Assembly: GCA_016929795.1 (NCBI GenBank)
Contig: JAFGIA010000261.1
Location: 1 to 52,077, forward strand
Direction: 5' to 3'
Length of the DNA: 52,077 nt
From: Anaerolineae bacterium
Lineage (GTDB): Bacteria; Chloroflexota; Anaerolineae; JAAYZQ01
Part shown: one piece after another, positions 1-9,511 of the stretch
Layout of the letters: each line of letters opens with the position of its first letter
How positions within the stretch are numbered: position 1 is the stretch's first letter
Notes under the pieces: model-generated
Database searches by the model: none
Seen by the model: only the letters and a program-made list of their open reading frames with translations
Told to the model about the DNA's origin: nothing
Made by a program: the position numbers and the translations under genes

Positions 1-870
1 GCCGGCTTGCCGTGCCGCCCCCCCCACGACACCGCCACGCCCCTGGGCAATCGCCTCGCGCAGCGCGCGTGTCAGGTGCGCACCACGCTGAAAACGCTGC
101 TCGGGCCGCTTGGCGATCGCTTTCATCACCACGGCCTCGACCGCCGGGGTGAGCGTCGGATTGATGCGGCGCGGCGGCGGGGGAGGTTCATAGATCACGT
201 CGTGCAGCACCGCGTGCGGCGTCGTGCCGCGGAACGGCACCCGCCCCACCAGCATCTGATACAGGACCACGCCCAGGGCGTAGAGGTCCGTCCGGTGGTC
301 AATCGGCTCACCCTCCGCCTGTTCCGGCGACATGTACTCTGGCGTGCCCATGATCGCGCCTGTCCGGGTGAGCTGCTGTGCCTCCGAGGCGGCCTTGGCA
401 ATCCCAAAGTCGGTCAAGGTCACACGGTCGCCTTCTCCGACAAAGATGTTGCTCGGCTTGACGTCGCGGTGCACGAACCCACGCTGGTGTGCGTAATCGA
501 GTGCCGCGCCCACCTGTTCCACGATGCGCACCGCCCGCTCGGGAGGCAGCGGCCCCTCGCGGCCGATCAGATCCCCCAGCGTTTGACCTTCCAGGTACTC
601 CATGACGATATAGTGCGTGGCAGCACCGGCGACGCTTTCTTGCGCCACGTCGTGAATGACCACAATGTTCGGGTGGCGCAGGCTGGCGGCGGCGCGTGCC
701 TCGCGCTGAAAGCGCTCCACAAACTCCAAGTCGAACGTGAGCTGCGGCGGAAGCACCTTGATGGCCACGTAGCGGTGCAGCGACGGTTGGTAGGCGCGAT
801 ACACCGTCGCCATGCCCCCGCGCCCCAGCTCTTCCAGGATCTGGTAATTGCCGAGTGTTCTGTTTGACAA
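1..870 (-). CDS. Hanks-type Ser/Thr protein kinase, C-terminal part beyond window edge
   Basis: The reading frame is open from a TTG at 870 to the left edge (290 codons), so the C terminus is missing. The TTG was chosen because AGGAGGAG lies 6 nt upstream and the protein then begins SNRTLGNYQILEELG, the same start as the kinase at 3821-5959. Seen: glycine loop GRGGMATVY, VAIK lysine, HRDVKPSN catalytic loop, LTDFGIAKA metal-binding loop, GTPEYMSPEQ activation end. The N-terminal 280 residues are a full cytosolic kinase domain of the PknB type. By analogy with its two downstream-oriented neighbours it probably continues into a membrane helix and an extracytoplasmic sensor. It lies 15 nt after the stop of the EAD-kinase and is probably in the same transcript. 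It has no N-terminal EAD. Confidence 0.88.
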   Translation of the reverse strand, partial: MSNRTLGNYQILEELGRGGMATVYRAYQPSLHRYVAIKVLPPQLTFDLEFVERFQREARAAASLRHPNIVVIHDVAQESVAGAATHYIVMEYLEGQTLGDLIGREGPLPPERAVRIVEQVGAALDYAHQRGFVHRDVKPSNIFVGEGDRVTLTDFGIAKAASEAQQLTRTGAIMGTPEYMSPEQAEGEPIDHRTDLYALGVVLYQMLVGRVPFRGTTPHAVLHDVIYEPPPPPRRINPTLTPAVEAVVMKAIAKRPEQRFQRGAHLTRALREAIAQGRGGVVGGAARQAG

Positions 871-885
871 ACGAGGCTCCTCCTG

Positions 886-3771
886 CTAATAATACCTGCG
901 CCAGGTGCCGTCACTGCGCACAGAAAAGACGAGCGGGACGAACGACGGCTCCCTCGCCCAGTTGAACAGCTCGTCCCGGCAGAACTCGACCGTGTCACTT
1001 TTCAACACAAACCCCAGCTCGAATGGCTGTACCCGGGCACAAAACCCTTTTTCTTCCTCGCGAGCCCACCCCAATTCGCCGGTGGGGCCGCCGAGATAGT
1101 TACGCCACAGTGCACCAAAGCCCCGTACCGGCTCGTACAGCCGTGGCGGCGGCGACATGTCCACCCCGTCCGGATAGCTGCCATCCCACTTCTCGTCGAA
1201 TTCTTGCCAGCGACCACCGGGTGGCGCCGAGCTGGTCTGCACGAACGTATAGACCGTGTCTGTGTCGTTCCGCCACACCATCCCCCCCCGTTCGAACTCC
1301 TGCCAGGCGGCCCAGGTGATGCTCGACGATGCGATGGGGCAGCCGAGCAGCGTTCGCTCCCACGCGCTTGCCAGCTCGGCATCCACGGCGATCGCGCAGG
1401 GCACGACGGGTGACGCGGTGGGCGTTGGCGTTTCGATCAGACCTTCTGCCCCTGTCCAGCTCGGATTGCCGTCGCGATATGGGCTGGCGACCACCTCGAT
1501 CGTATCCCCTCCTGTGGCAGGCACAGCCAGGATGTCGACCGGCTCGTCAGGCTCCGCCTTGCCGTTCTGATTCGGGTCGCGCAAGTGCGCAAACGCGATC
1601 CACCACCCGTCGGGCGACCATGCCGGCGTCGCCGCCCACAAGCCACTCGTGAGCTGGCGCAGGCCACCGCCCTCTACCCGTCCCACCCACACATCGCCAT
1701 TGTCCTCGAAATCGAGCCGCCCGTTCCCGTTGGTGTCATAGGCCAGGCGCACGAACGCGATCCACTTCCCATCGGGCGACCATGCCGGCTGGATGTCTCC
1801 TTCCGGTCCCCCTATCCACACGGTGCGCGCACTGCCGTCGCCATTCGAAATATAGATGTCCCAGTCGCTCTCGTCCTGGGTGCCTTCCGTGTAGGCGAGG
1901 CGCCCGTCGGGCGCCCAATCTGCCCATTGGTCCTCCATGGTCGTGTGTGTGATCTGCAGCTTGGTGCCGTCAGCCTGGCGAACAAAAATCTCCGAGTTGT
2001 CGATGCCGTTGGTCCGAGCGGTAGATGAGAAGGACACCCGCTCTCCATCAGGTGCCCAGCGTGGGTACTCGTCCCACGCCGACGTCGTCACCCACGCGCC
2101 CTGGTCGCTTCCGTCCGCATTCATCACCCACGAATCATAGCCCCCCGATCGAGCGCTGGTAAAGACAATCCGTGTGCCGTCGGGCGACCAGTCGGGCAGC
2201 CAGTCGTTCGCTGCATGGTTCGTCAGGCGGTGTGGGGCTCTGCTGCCGGCCAGATCCAGCACATAGATCTCGGGGTTGCCGTCGCGGTTCGAAGAAAAGA
2301 CCAGGCGGCCAATCCTGGCCTCCGGCACCGCGCTCAGCGGGATCGGTGTGGCGGGGGACGGTGTAGGTTGATCAGTTGGCGTTTCCTGTGTCTCTGTGGG
2401 TGCCAACGTTGCCGTGTGCGTGACGGCCGGCGTCATTGTCGGCGTCGGTATGTCACCATCCGAGCCACCGGGTAGGACAACGATCAACACGACGGCGACC
2501 AGTACGAGCACCGCCACCATGCCCCCAACCAGCAGTTGGGGCGACGTGCGGCCCGCGCCCAACAGCGCCGAGATCCTGGACGGTGTGCCGGCCGGCTGCG
2601 CGGTGCGTGGAGGCGCCAATGGCCCCCACACGGCGGCGGTGGAGCCCGCACCGACGGCAGCATGTAGCGCCTGGGCCAGCTCGGCCCCGCTCTGAAACCG
2701 CTCCTCGGGCCGCTTGGCAATCGCCTTCAGGATCACCGCCTCGATCTCGGGTGAGATGGCCGGGTTGAGCGTACAGGGTTGCGGCGGCGGCTCGTAGATG
2801 ATCTGGTGCAGTACGGCGTGCGGGGTCGGCGCCTGGAACGGTGCCCGCCCGGTAAAGATCTCGTACACGACCACGCCGAGTGCGTACAGGTCAGCGCGAT
2901 GATCGATCTCCTCGCCGGCTGCCTGCTCGGGCGACATGTACTCGGGGGTGCCCATCAACGTGCCGGCGCGTGTTAACGCTTCCGGTTCGGCGGCGCCTGC
3001 CTCACGCCCGATCGCTTTGGCAATCCCAAAGTCGGTCAGGGTGGCTCTCTCGGCACCGCCGGGACCCGTCGGCCCGACGAAAATGTTCGCCGGCTTGACG
3101 TCGCGGTGCACAAAGCCGCGCTCGTGGGCGTAATCGAGTGCGCTCGCGATCTGTTCGACGATGCGCACCGCGCGCTCTGGCGACAGTGGCCCTTCGGCTG
3201 CCGCCTGATCGATCACATCCTGGAGCGTGCGCCCCTCGAGGAACTCCATGACGAGATAGTTTGTGCCCCTATCTTCGCCCACGTCGTGGATGACGACGAT
3301 GTTTGGGTGGCGCAGCTTGGCCACCGCACGCGCCTCGCGCTGAAAGCGCTCCAGGAAGGCCTGGTTGAAGCCGAGCTCGGGCGGCAAAACCTTGATGGCC
3401 AAGTACCGGTCGAGGCTTGCCTGGTAGCCGCGGTACACCACGCCCATGCCGCCACGCCCGATCTCGGCCACGATTTCGTATTCGCCGATCGTATTTCCCC
3501 GCTGCTCGGGCAGGATCAGGTTGGCTTCGAATCGGGCGTACTGGCGGGGGTTCACCGCTTTGACGGCGGCCAGGAGATCGTCGAGGAGGACGCGGGTGCG
3601 CACATACGAAATCACCTCGTCGACCATGTCGTCGAGCCCGGCCCCTTCCCCAAAGCGCTGGCACACGGCACTCAAGTTGGGATGATCGAGGCAAAAGCGC
3701 CGCATCTCTTCGGCTGTGAAGGCTGCCAACAGCAGCTCACGCACAACGGCCAGATTGTACCCTTGGCTCAT
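886..3771 (-). CDS. EAD (Death-like)-Ser/Thr kinase-TM-TolB propeller-LGFP-like receptor kinase
   Basis: 961 aa. Residues 1-88 form a helical effector-associated domain (RELLLAAF, LLAAVKAVNPRQYARFE) that closely matches the EAD of the protein at 48509-49267. Residues 95-365 are a complete kinase: GRGGMGVVY, AIKVLP, HRDVKPANIF, LTDFGIAKA, GTPEYMSPEQ. One membrane helix (about 412-434) follows, then a Thr/Pro linker and about six PD40/TolB-type blades with WSPDG motifs. Two blades contain D-x-N-x-N-G calcium-loop-like insertions. The last 190 residues contain LGCPI and FERGGMVWR, resembling LGFP-type wall-binding repeats (tentative). Topology: EAD and kinase inside, propeller outside. An EAD joined directly to a kinase suggests recruitment by EAD-EAD contact, as known for EAD-linked conflict proteins; the partner is inferred. 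The Shine-Dalgarno sequence at this start is weak. Confidence 0.92.
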   Translation of the reverse strand: MSQGYNLAVVRELLLAAFTAEEMRRFCLDHPNLSAVCQRFGEGAGLDDMVDEVISYVRTRVLLDDLLAAVKAVNPRQYARFEANLILPEQRGNTIGEYEIVAEIGRGGMGVVYRGYQASLDRYLAIKVLPPELGFNQAFLERFQREARAVAKLRHPNIVVIHDVGEDRGTNYLVMEFLEGRTLQDVIDQAAAEGPLSPERAVRIVEQIASALDYAHERGFVHRDVKPANIFVGPTGPGGAERATLTDFGIAKAIGREAGAAEPEALTRAGTLMGTPEYMSPEQAAGEEIDHRADLYALGVVVYEIFTGRAPFQAPTPHAVLHQIIYEPPPQPCTLNPAISPEIEAVILKAIAKRPEERFQSGAELAQALHAAVGAGSTAAVWGPLAPPRTAQPAGTPSRISALLGAGRTSPQLLVGGMVAVLVLVAVVLIVVLPGGSDGDIPTPTMTPAVTHTATLAPTETQETPTDQPTPSPATPIPLSAVPEARIGRLVFSSNRDGNPEIYVLDLAGSRAPHRLTNHAANDWLPDWSPDGTRIVFTSARSGGYDSWVMNADGSDQGAWVTTSAWDEYPRWAPDGERVSFSSTARTNGIDNSEIFVRQADGTKLQITHTTMEDQWADWAPDGRLAYTEGTQDESDWDIYISNGDGSARTVWIGGPEGDIQPAWSPDGKWIAFVRLAYDTNGNGRLDFEDNGDVWVGRVEGGGLRQLTSGLWAATPAWSPDGWWIAFAHLRDPNQNGKAEPDEPVDILAVPATGGDTIEVVASPYRDGNPSWTGAEGLIETPTPTASPVVPCAIAVDAELASAWERTLLGCPIASSSITWAAWQEFERGGMVWRNDTDTVYTFVQTSSAPPGGRWQEFDEKWDGSYPDGVDMSPPPRLYEPVRGFGALWRNYLGGPTGELGWAREEEKGFCARVQPFELGFVLKSDTVEFCRDELFNWAREPSFVPLVFSVRSDGTWRRYY

Positions 3772-3820
3772 CGTCCACCACGCACTTTCTGCGTCCCGAC
3801 AACGCGCTGCGCCGGCGCCT

Positions 3821-5959
3821 CTACCACGCCCAGCTTGGGTTCCCGTCGCGGTATGCGCCGGTCACCAGGCCCACCATGTCGCCGCCTGCTGCCGGAATGG
3901 CCATGATGTCGACCGGTTCGTTCGGATCGGCCCGGCCATTGTTGTCCGTGTCGCGCAACAGCGCAAAGGCGATCCATCGGCCGTCGGGCGACCATGCCGG
4001 CGTCGCCGCCCAGATCCCACTGGTGAGCTGTCGCAGTCCGCCACCCGAGACTTTGCCCACCCATATATCGCCGCTGTCCTCATAATCGAGGCGCCCATTG
4101 CCGTTCGAGTCGTAGGCGAGGCGCATGAAGGCGATCCACGCCCCGTCAGGTGACCAGGTCGGCTGGACGTCTCCCTGCGGTGTGTCGAGCCACGCGGTGC
4201 GCCCGCTTCCCTCTCCGCTCGAGACATAGATATCCCAGTCGCCGCTGTCCTTGGTACCCTCCGTATAGGCAATGCGCCCGTCGGGCGCCCAGTCGGCCCA
4301 TTGGTCCTCAGACGTAGTGTGCGTGATCTGCAGCAGCGCGCCGTTCGCTTGCCGCACAAAGATCTCCGAGTTGTCGACGCCCTCCGTGCGCGCCGTCGAC
4401 GAGAAGGAGAGCCGCTGCCCGTCGGGCGCCCAGCGTGGATAGTCATCCCATGCCGACGTCGTCACCCAGGCGGTCTGGTTGCCCCCGCCTGCGCCCATCA
4501 CCCACGAGTCGTAGCTGCCCGAACGGTGGCTGGTGAAAGCGATGCGCGTGCCGTCGGGCGACCAGTCAGGCAGCCAGTCGTTCGCGGCGTTGTTGGTGAG
4601 ACGCTGTGGATCGCCGCCGCCGCCAAGATCGAGCAAATAGATCTCGGGATTCCCGTGACGGTTAGAAGAGAAAACCAGGCGGCCAAACCGGGCGGATGGC
4701 ACGGCGGTGGGCGGGACAGGGGTGTCGGGGGGGGGTATCGGTGTGTCGGTGGGCGGGAGGGCTGTGTCAGCAGGGATGGGGGTATCGGATGGTGGGGGGG
4801 GTAGCGGCGTGTCGCCCGGGCCATCGCCCGCGCCGGTGGGGGCGGGAAGGGCGGTGTCGGGAGGGCGAAGCGTATCGACGGGGGCCGACGTGGCCGCGGC
4901 AACGGCGGTCACAATGGACGGCGTTCCGTCTGGCTCCCCATCTCCTCCTGCCAGGAGCAGCAGTGCGGCGATGACCAGGACGAGCACGGCGGCGATGGCG
5001 CCCAGTATCCAGGGGAGGGGAGATCGCGCCTGTGCGGCAGCCGGCGGCCGCACTGCGCTGCGGCGGGGCGGTGCCCCCCCACCTGCGCGCGCTGGCGTGG
5101 ATAGCAGTGTGCCGGAAGGAGCGGCCACCTGGCCTTTGCCCGCGATCGCCTCGTAGAGTGCGCGGGTGAGGTGCGCGCCGCGTTGGAAGCGTTGATCTGG
5201 CTGCTTGGCAATCGCCTTCAGGACGACTGCCTCGACGGCTGGTGAGATGTTCGGGTTCAGCCGGCGTGGGGCGGGAGGCGGCTCGTAGATGACGTTGTGC
5301 AGCACGGCGTGGGGCGTGGTGCCACGAAAAGGCACCTGTCCCACCAGCATCTGGTAGAGCGCCACGCCCAGCGCGTACAGGTCGGTGCGCTGGTCCACCC
5401 CCTCGCCGATCGCCTGCTCGGGCGACATATATTCGGGGGTGCCCATCAGCGCGCCGGTGCGCGTCAACTGCTCCGTCTCGGCGGCTGCCTTGGCGATCCC
5501 AAAGTCTGTCAGTGTGACGCGGTCGCCCTCGCCGACAAAGATGTTGGCCGGCTTGATGTCGCGATGCACGAACCCGCGCTGGTGCGCGTAATCGAGCGCC
5601 GCACCCACCTGCTCCACGATCCGCGCCGCCCGCTGCGGCGCCATGGGGCCTTCGCGGTCGATCAGTCCCTTGAGCGTCAGCCCTTCCAGGTACTCCATGA
5701 CGATGTAGTGAATGTCGCCTTCCTGGCCCACGTCGTGGATGACGACGATGTTCGGGTGGCGCAGGCCCGCCGCGGCGCGCGCCTCGCGCTTGAATCGCTC
5801 GACGAACTGCGCGTCCCACGTGAGCTGCGGCGGCAGCACCTTGATGGCCACATAGCGATTCAGCGATGGTTGGTAGGCGCGGTACACCACTGCCATTCCC
5901 CCGCGCCCCAGCTCGTCGCGGATCTGATAGTTGCCGATGGTGTGCCCTTGCAGGTTCAT
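3821..5959 (-). CDS. Ser/Thr receptor kinase with extracytoplasmic TolB-like propeller
   Basis: 712 aa. Kinase domain at residues 8-275 with GRGGMAVVY, VAIKVLPPQL, HRDIKPANIF, LTDFGIAKA and GTPEYMSPEQ, all catalytic residues intact. A membrane helix (about 320-342, LPWILGAIAAVLVLVIAALL) leads to a Pro/Thr/Asp-rich linker and six PD40 blades (WSPDG, WAPDG). It is a close paralogue of the kinase at 886-3771 from the kinase domain through the propeller. It lacks the N-terminal EAD and the C-terminal LGFP-like part, ending at NPSWAW. Two blades again carry Asp/Asn/Gly calcium-type loops (SNGNGRLDYED). The ATG at 5959 comes 2 nt after the stop of the PP2C gene, so translation is probably coupled. 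The paired phosphatase is likely its antagonist (inference from position). Confidence 0.93.
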   Translation of the reverse strand: MNLQGHTIGNYQIRDELGRGGMAVVYRAYQPSLNRYVAIKVLPPQLTWDAQFVERFKREARAAAGLRHPNIVVIHDVGQEGDIHYIVMEYLEGLTLKGLIDREGPMAPQRAARIVEQVGAALDYAHQRGFVHRDIKPANIFVGEGDRVTLTDFGIAKAAAETEQLTRTGALMGTPEYMSPEQAIGEGVDQRTDLYALGVALYQMLVGQVPFRGTTPHAVLHNVIYEPPPAPRRLNPNISPAVEAVVLKAIAKQPDQRFQRGAHLTRALYEAIAGKGQVAAPSGTLLSTPARAGGGAPPRRSAVRPPAAAQARSPLPWILGAIAAVLVLVIAALLLLAGGDGEPDGTPSIVTAVAAATSAPVDTLRPPDTALPAPTGAGDGPGDTPLPPPPSDTPIPADTALPPTDTPIPPPDTPVPPTAVPSARFGRLVFSSNRHGNPEIYLLDLGGGGDPQRLTNNAANDWLPDWSPDGTRIAFTSHRSGSYDSWVMGAGGGNQTAWVTTSAWDDYPRWAPDGQRLSFSSTARTEGVDNSEIFVRQANGALLQITHTTSEDQWADWAPDGRIAYTEGTKDSGDWDIYVSSGEGSGRTAWLDTPQGDVQPTWSPDGAWIAFMRLAYDSNGNGRLDYEDSGDIWVGKVSGGGLRQLTSGIWAATPAWSPDGRWIAFALLRDTDNNGRADPNEPVDIMAIPAAGGDMVGLVTGAYRDGNPSWAW

Positions 5960-5961
5960 CT

Positions 5962-7620
5962 TTACGCCCTGGTGGTGAGATCGTGCTGTCTACAGAGTGA
6001 TCGAGGCCAGACGTCTCTTTTTGTCAGCGGCGACATGCCATCCGCAGGGCCTTCATAGAAGAAGGTGTATGTTGGCTCGGTCGGACTCAAGATCTCGAGC
6101 GTTGCCTCGTCCACAACTACTACGAGCCACGTGTACTGGTTTCCGGGCTCCAGCCACTCATCCAGCGGTGCATCATAAGTGGTTGTATTCGTGATTGGAA
6201 AAGCAACCGGATTCGATATGTCGCCCTCCTCTGTCAACCAGATCAATATTCTATACATGTCACCCGGTTCCAGATCTTTGCCGACGGCTGCCCAGGTGAA
6301 GGTAGTCGTGCCTCGCACAATCTCCCCATTGGTTGGCGTGTAGAGAAGTGGCGCCGGGTAGGGGGGCGTTGTCGGCTCGGGGGTCGATGACGGCGTGACT
6401 GTAGGCGTGGCCGTTTGGGTGGGCGTCTGGGTTGCCGTGTGCGTCGGTGTTGGCGTGTCAGTAAAAAACGGCACGGCCGGTTTTGCAGTGATCTCCAGGG
6501 TCACCGCCATCGTCGGCACAAGTGTGGCCGTGGGCGACACTGTTTCCGTGGCAGAGGGCACAGCCTCGACCACCGGGGAGGTCGGCGAAGCTTCGATCGT
6601 CGCGGTCATTGTAGGGGTCGCAGTTGGCCCGAAGAGGGGTGGCAGCCATCCTGCTGCCAGGGCCGTGCCCAGTGCGGCCAGGGCCACCACCACGATTGCC
6701 ACCAGCGCCCACGGCCACACTGGCCGCCCCGCCACAGCCCGGCCAGCCGGGCGCATCGCCGCCGCCCCGGCCATGGGGCCTGTCAGGGCGCCTGCGGCGC
6801 CCTGATCGGTGGCATAGATCAAGAGCACCGTGATGTTGTCGTTTCCCCCGCGCTCGTTCGCCATTGCGATCAGCCGGCGCGCTGCGTCGAGGGGAGGGTG
6901 TTGGCGCACGGTATCGATGATCTCGGCATCGCCCACCCGCCCCGTCAACCCGTCGCTGCACAGCAGCAGGGCCTGGCCTGCCGCGATCTCGCCTTCGAAC
7001 AGATCCACCTCCACCGCTGGCTTGGACCCGAGCGCGCGCGTGACGAGGTTACGTTGTGGATGGCGGCGTGCCTGCTCTGCTGTCAGCAGGCCGACGCGCA
7101 CCTGTTCCTCTACCCACGAGTGGTCTTCAGTGATCTGGTGAATGCCCTGCTCGTCGATCAAGTACGCACGGCTGTCGCCTACGTTGGCGACGTACACGTG
7201 CGCTCCCAGGATCACGGCGGCCACCAGGGTCGTGCCCATGCCGCCCTTCAATGGATCCGTCTGCGCCTGGGTGAACAATGTTTCATTCGCCACCCGAAAG
7301 GCACGCACCAGGCTCGTCGGCACGTCGTGCGTGGTATCGCGATAGTACTCGCTGCTCACCATCTCCACCGCGCCCTGGCTGGCCACCTCCCCTGCCTGGT
7401 GCCCGCCCATCCCATCAGCCACCAGGAAGAGACTCCCCTTGGCTGCGAGCAGTTGCGGGTCGTCGGGCACGAAAAAGTCGGCATAGTCCTCATTGTGCGG
7501 CCGTGAGCGCCCCACGTCCGTAAGCTTGACCGGCACTAGCTCGAGCGCCGGGGCACCTGGCGTGCGTGCCGCCATCTTCCGCGCATCAGGTGCCGGTTCT
7601 GTCATCGATCGATTTGTCAT
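5962..7620 (-). CDS. PP2C-family Ser/Thr phosphatase with TM and extracytoplasmic FN3/Ig-like domain
   Basis: 552 aa. Residues 25-270 carry the PPM/PP2C motifs in order: RPHNEDY, VADGMGGHQAGE, GMGTTL, VGDSRAY, HPQRNLVTRALG, LCSDGLT and NDNITVLL. The aspartates that bind Mn2+/Mg2+ are present. A membrane helix at about 300-325 is followed by a Thr/Pro-rich stretch and a beta-sandwich-like tail with FTWAAVG and YTWLVVVVDE, resembling fibronectin-type domains. This is the PstP arrangement: phosphatase inside, sensor outside. It is expected to remove phosphate from the kinases and FHA ligands of this island. GAGGAGGG lies just before the ATG at 7620; a second ATG five codons later is possible. 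The last 20 residues after GPADG look unstructured. Confidence 0.92.
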   Translation of the reverse strand: MTNRSMTEPAPDARKMAARTPGAPALELVPVKLTDVGRSRPHNEDYADFFVPDDPQLLAAKGSLFLVADGMGGHQAGEVASQGAVEMVSSEYYRDTTHDVPTSLVRAFRVANETLFTQAQTDPLKGGMGTTLVAAVILGAHVYVANVGDSRAYLIDEQGIHQITEDHSWVEEQVRVGLLTAEQARRHPQRNLVTRALGSKPAVEVDLFEGEIAAGQALLLCSDGLTGRVGDAEIIDTVRQHPPLDAARRLIAMANERGGNDNITVLLIYATDQGAAGALTGPMAGAAAMRPAGRAVAGRPVWPWALVAIVVVALAALGTALAAGWLPPLFGPTATPTMTATIEASPTSPVVEAVPSATETVSPTATLVPTMAVTLEITAKPAVPFFTDTPTPTHTATQTPTQTATPTVTPSSTPEPTTPPYPAPLLYTPTNGEIVRGTTTFTWAAVGKDLEPGDMYRILIWLTEEGDISNPVAFPITNTTTYDAPLDEWLEPGNQYTWLVVVVDEATLEILSPTEPTYTFFYEGPADGMSPLTKRDVWPRSLCRQHDLTTRA

Positions 7621-7707
7621 CTGCCCTCCTCACCGCATCGCCCGACGGCGCGGCGGTGGGCAATCCTGGTCTGTCCTCTACCTCTCAGCAGTGGGCCACG
7701 TCGTCGA

Positions 7708-9507
7708 TCAGGGAAGCTGATCTTCTCTCACCCGCAAAGTGGCTGTGGGCTGCGGTAGGATGGGGAGATCTGTATCCCCTGCTAATCTGTATGTTCCTTC
7801 CGCCTGATAGAAATACGTGTCTATCACACCCAGCGGCGACGATCTGTCCCTGGGCCACGTTGCCAGCACCAATACCCGCCTCTCTGCGGGCCGGGATTGT
7901 CGACCTTGATCTGCCGGTTCGACCAGCTCGTCAAGAATACCATACACCCAGATCCGCTCGTTCTCAGGAAGGTCACCTACGATCTGATTCCAATCGTGCT
8001 CCCGCTTTTTCTTGCCGTCATCCCGCTCCACCAGGCTGGCGGTCAGGGTCCGCGATGCTGGATCGACCACCGCCGCGAGCACGCGCACTTGCTCGCCCGC
8101 CAGTCCGCGATCTGTTGCCGGGTGCTGGCAGTCAATCGTGTACACAGTGTCCGCCACCTCGAGAGCGAACCTGCATCCGCCGCTCTCCTCACACTGCCAG
8201 TCATCGACCCGGCCCACCACGAGCACGAACGTCTGCGCCGGCCATCGCCCTCTTCCCGTGGAGCTGGCGTGCCTTGCTTGCATCTCTGCGATGCTGTCAT
8301 AGCCCAGATATTCGGCCAGATCGGCTTCTGAAAGCTTGCCCAGCTCTGGCCCGTCGATCGGCGCGACAACCGGCTTGGCGTCAGCCGTCTCTTTCTGCCC
8401 GGTGACCAATGTCGCAACCGCCCAGGCGCCCAGGCAAACCAGCACCAGCAGGGCCGCCGCGCAGGCAGTCCAAAAGAGCCGGGACCTTGCCCCCCCACCG
8501 CGCAAGGGGGGGGCGCCAACCCTTGCTCCCCACTCTTCCAGGCGCGGCAGCGCCGCCATCACGATCGCTCGTGCATCTCTCTGCACCTGTGCCAACGCAC
8601 TCCCGAGTGCGCTGGGCAGAGGGACAGACCTCACCCCGTGAGCAGCATCCCCCTGTACCGTGGGCCCCGGAGCGCCCTCGCGTTTCTTTTCACCTGTCGG
8701 CACCGCGTGGGCGGGTGAGGCGGATGTCGCACGCACGACGAGCGCAGTCGCATTGTCACTTCCACCGCGCAGCGCGGCCTGCGCCACCAGCTCTTCGGCT
8801 GCACTTTGCGGTGGCGCTGTGCGCAGGATTTGGGCCAACCTGGTCTCGGGCACCACACTGCACACCCCATCGCTGCACAAAAGGAGCGTATCATCTGCCA
8901 CCAGGTCGCCCTTGAATAGGTCTACGATGACCGATGGCTGCGTGCCGAGTGCGCGTGTGATCAAGTTCCGCTGCGGATGGCCAGCTATCTGCTCGCGCCT
9001 CAGCCGCCCAACTTCCACCTGCTCAGTCACCCACGAATGATCGACGGTGATCTGGCTCAAACTGGCAGTGCCGGTGGCGCCGGCCTGCGTGAGGACGTAG
9101 GCCCGGCTGTCGCCCACGTTGACCACATAGACCCGGGAGCCCACCACAGCAGCGGCAACCAGTGTCGTGCCCATCCCGGCGCGCGATGGATCGATCGCGG
9201 CGCGATCGTGGATGGCCCGGTTTGCCACTTTCACTGCCCGCACCAGCCGCTCACCGGGGTGCGGCTCTGTATCGGCGTAATACTCGCGGATGACCGTCTC
9301 CACCGCCGTCCGGCTGGCAACCTCACCTGCCTGGTGGCCGCCCATTCCATCGGCCACTACAAACAGGGCCCCTCTCGCTGCCTCGTCACTGTCGATATCC
9401 GGCACCCGGTAGCCCGCCAGATCTTCGTTCAGATCGCGCGTTGGGCCTGTGTGCGAGCACATGCCCACTTGTATGTTCGGTACCCCCCCGGGTCTTGCCG
9501 CGTGCAT
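7708..9507 (-). CDS. PP2C-family Ser/Thr phosphatase, membrane anchored, long C-terminal domain
   Basis: 599 aa from the ATG at 9507. The frame stays open upstream to 9651, but that part overlaps the preceding PP2C gene and encodes no recognisable sequence. The chosen ATG lies 4 nt after that gene's stop. PP2C motifs: RDLNEDLAGY, VADGMGGHQAGE, AGMGTTLVAA, NVGDSRAYV, HPQRNLITRALG, LCSDGVC and GGSDNATALVV. A Pro/Ala linker leads to a membrane helix (LFWTACAAALLVLVCLGAWAV) around residue 345. The outer 230 residues contain a beta-rich segment (VLVVGRVDDWQC to VRVLAAVVD) that could be an OB-like fold with a Cys pair; the function is unknown. It is one of three consecutive phosphatases with different C termini. 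Confidence 0.9.
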   Translation of the reverse strand: MHAARPGGVPNIQVGMCSHTGPTRDLNEDLAGYRVPDIDSDEAARGALFVVADGMGGHQAGEVASRTAVETVIREYYADTEPHPGERLVRAVKVANRAIHDRAAIDPSRAGMGTTLVAAAVVGSRVYVVNVGDSRAYVLTQAGATGTASLSQITVDHSWVTEQVEVGRLRREQIAGHPQRNLITRALGTQPSVIVDLFKGDLVADDTLLLCSDGVCSVVPETRLAQILRTAPPQSAAEELVAQAALRGGSDNATALVVRATSASPAHAVPTGEKKREGAPGPTVQGDAAHGVRSVPLPSALGSALAQVQRDARAIVMAALPRLEEWGARVGAPPLRGGGARSRLFWTACAAALLVLVCLGAWAVATLVTGQKETADAKPVVAPIDGPELGKLSEADLAEYLGYDSIAEMQARHASSTGRGRWPAQTFVLVVGRVDDWQCEESGGCRFALEVADTVYTIDCQHPATDRGLAGEQVRVLAAVVDPASRTLTASLVERDDGKKKREHDWNQIVGDLPENERIWVYGILDELVEPADQGRQSRPAERRVLVLATWPRDRSSPLGVIDTYFYQAEGTYRLAGDTDLPILPQPTATLRVREDQLP

Positions 9508-9511
9508 CGAT

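Noticed and set aside
7..867. 286-codon plus-strand frame
   Set aside because: It is the complement of the kinase at 1-870; the minus frame has all kinase motifs, the plus frame has none.
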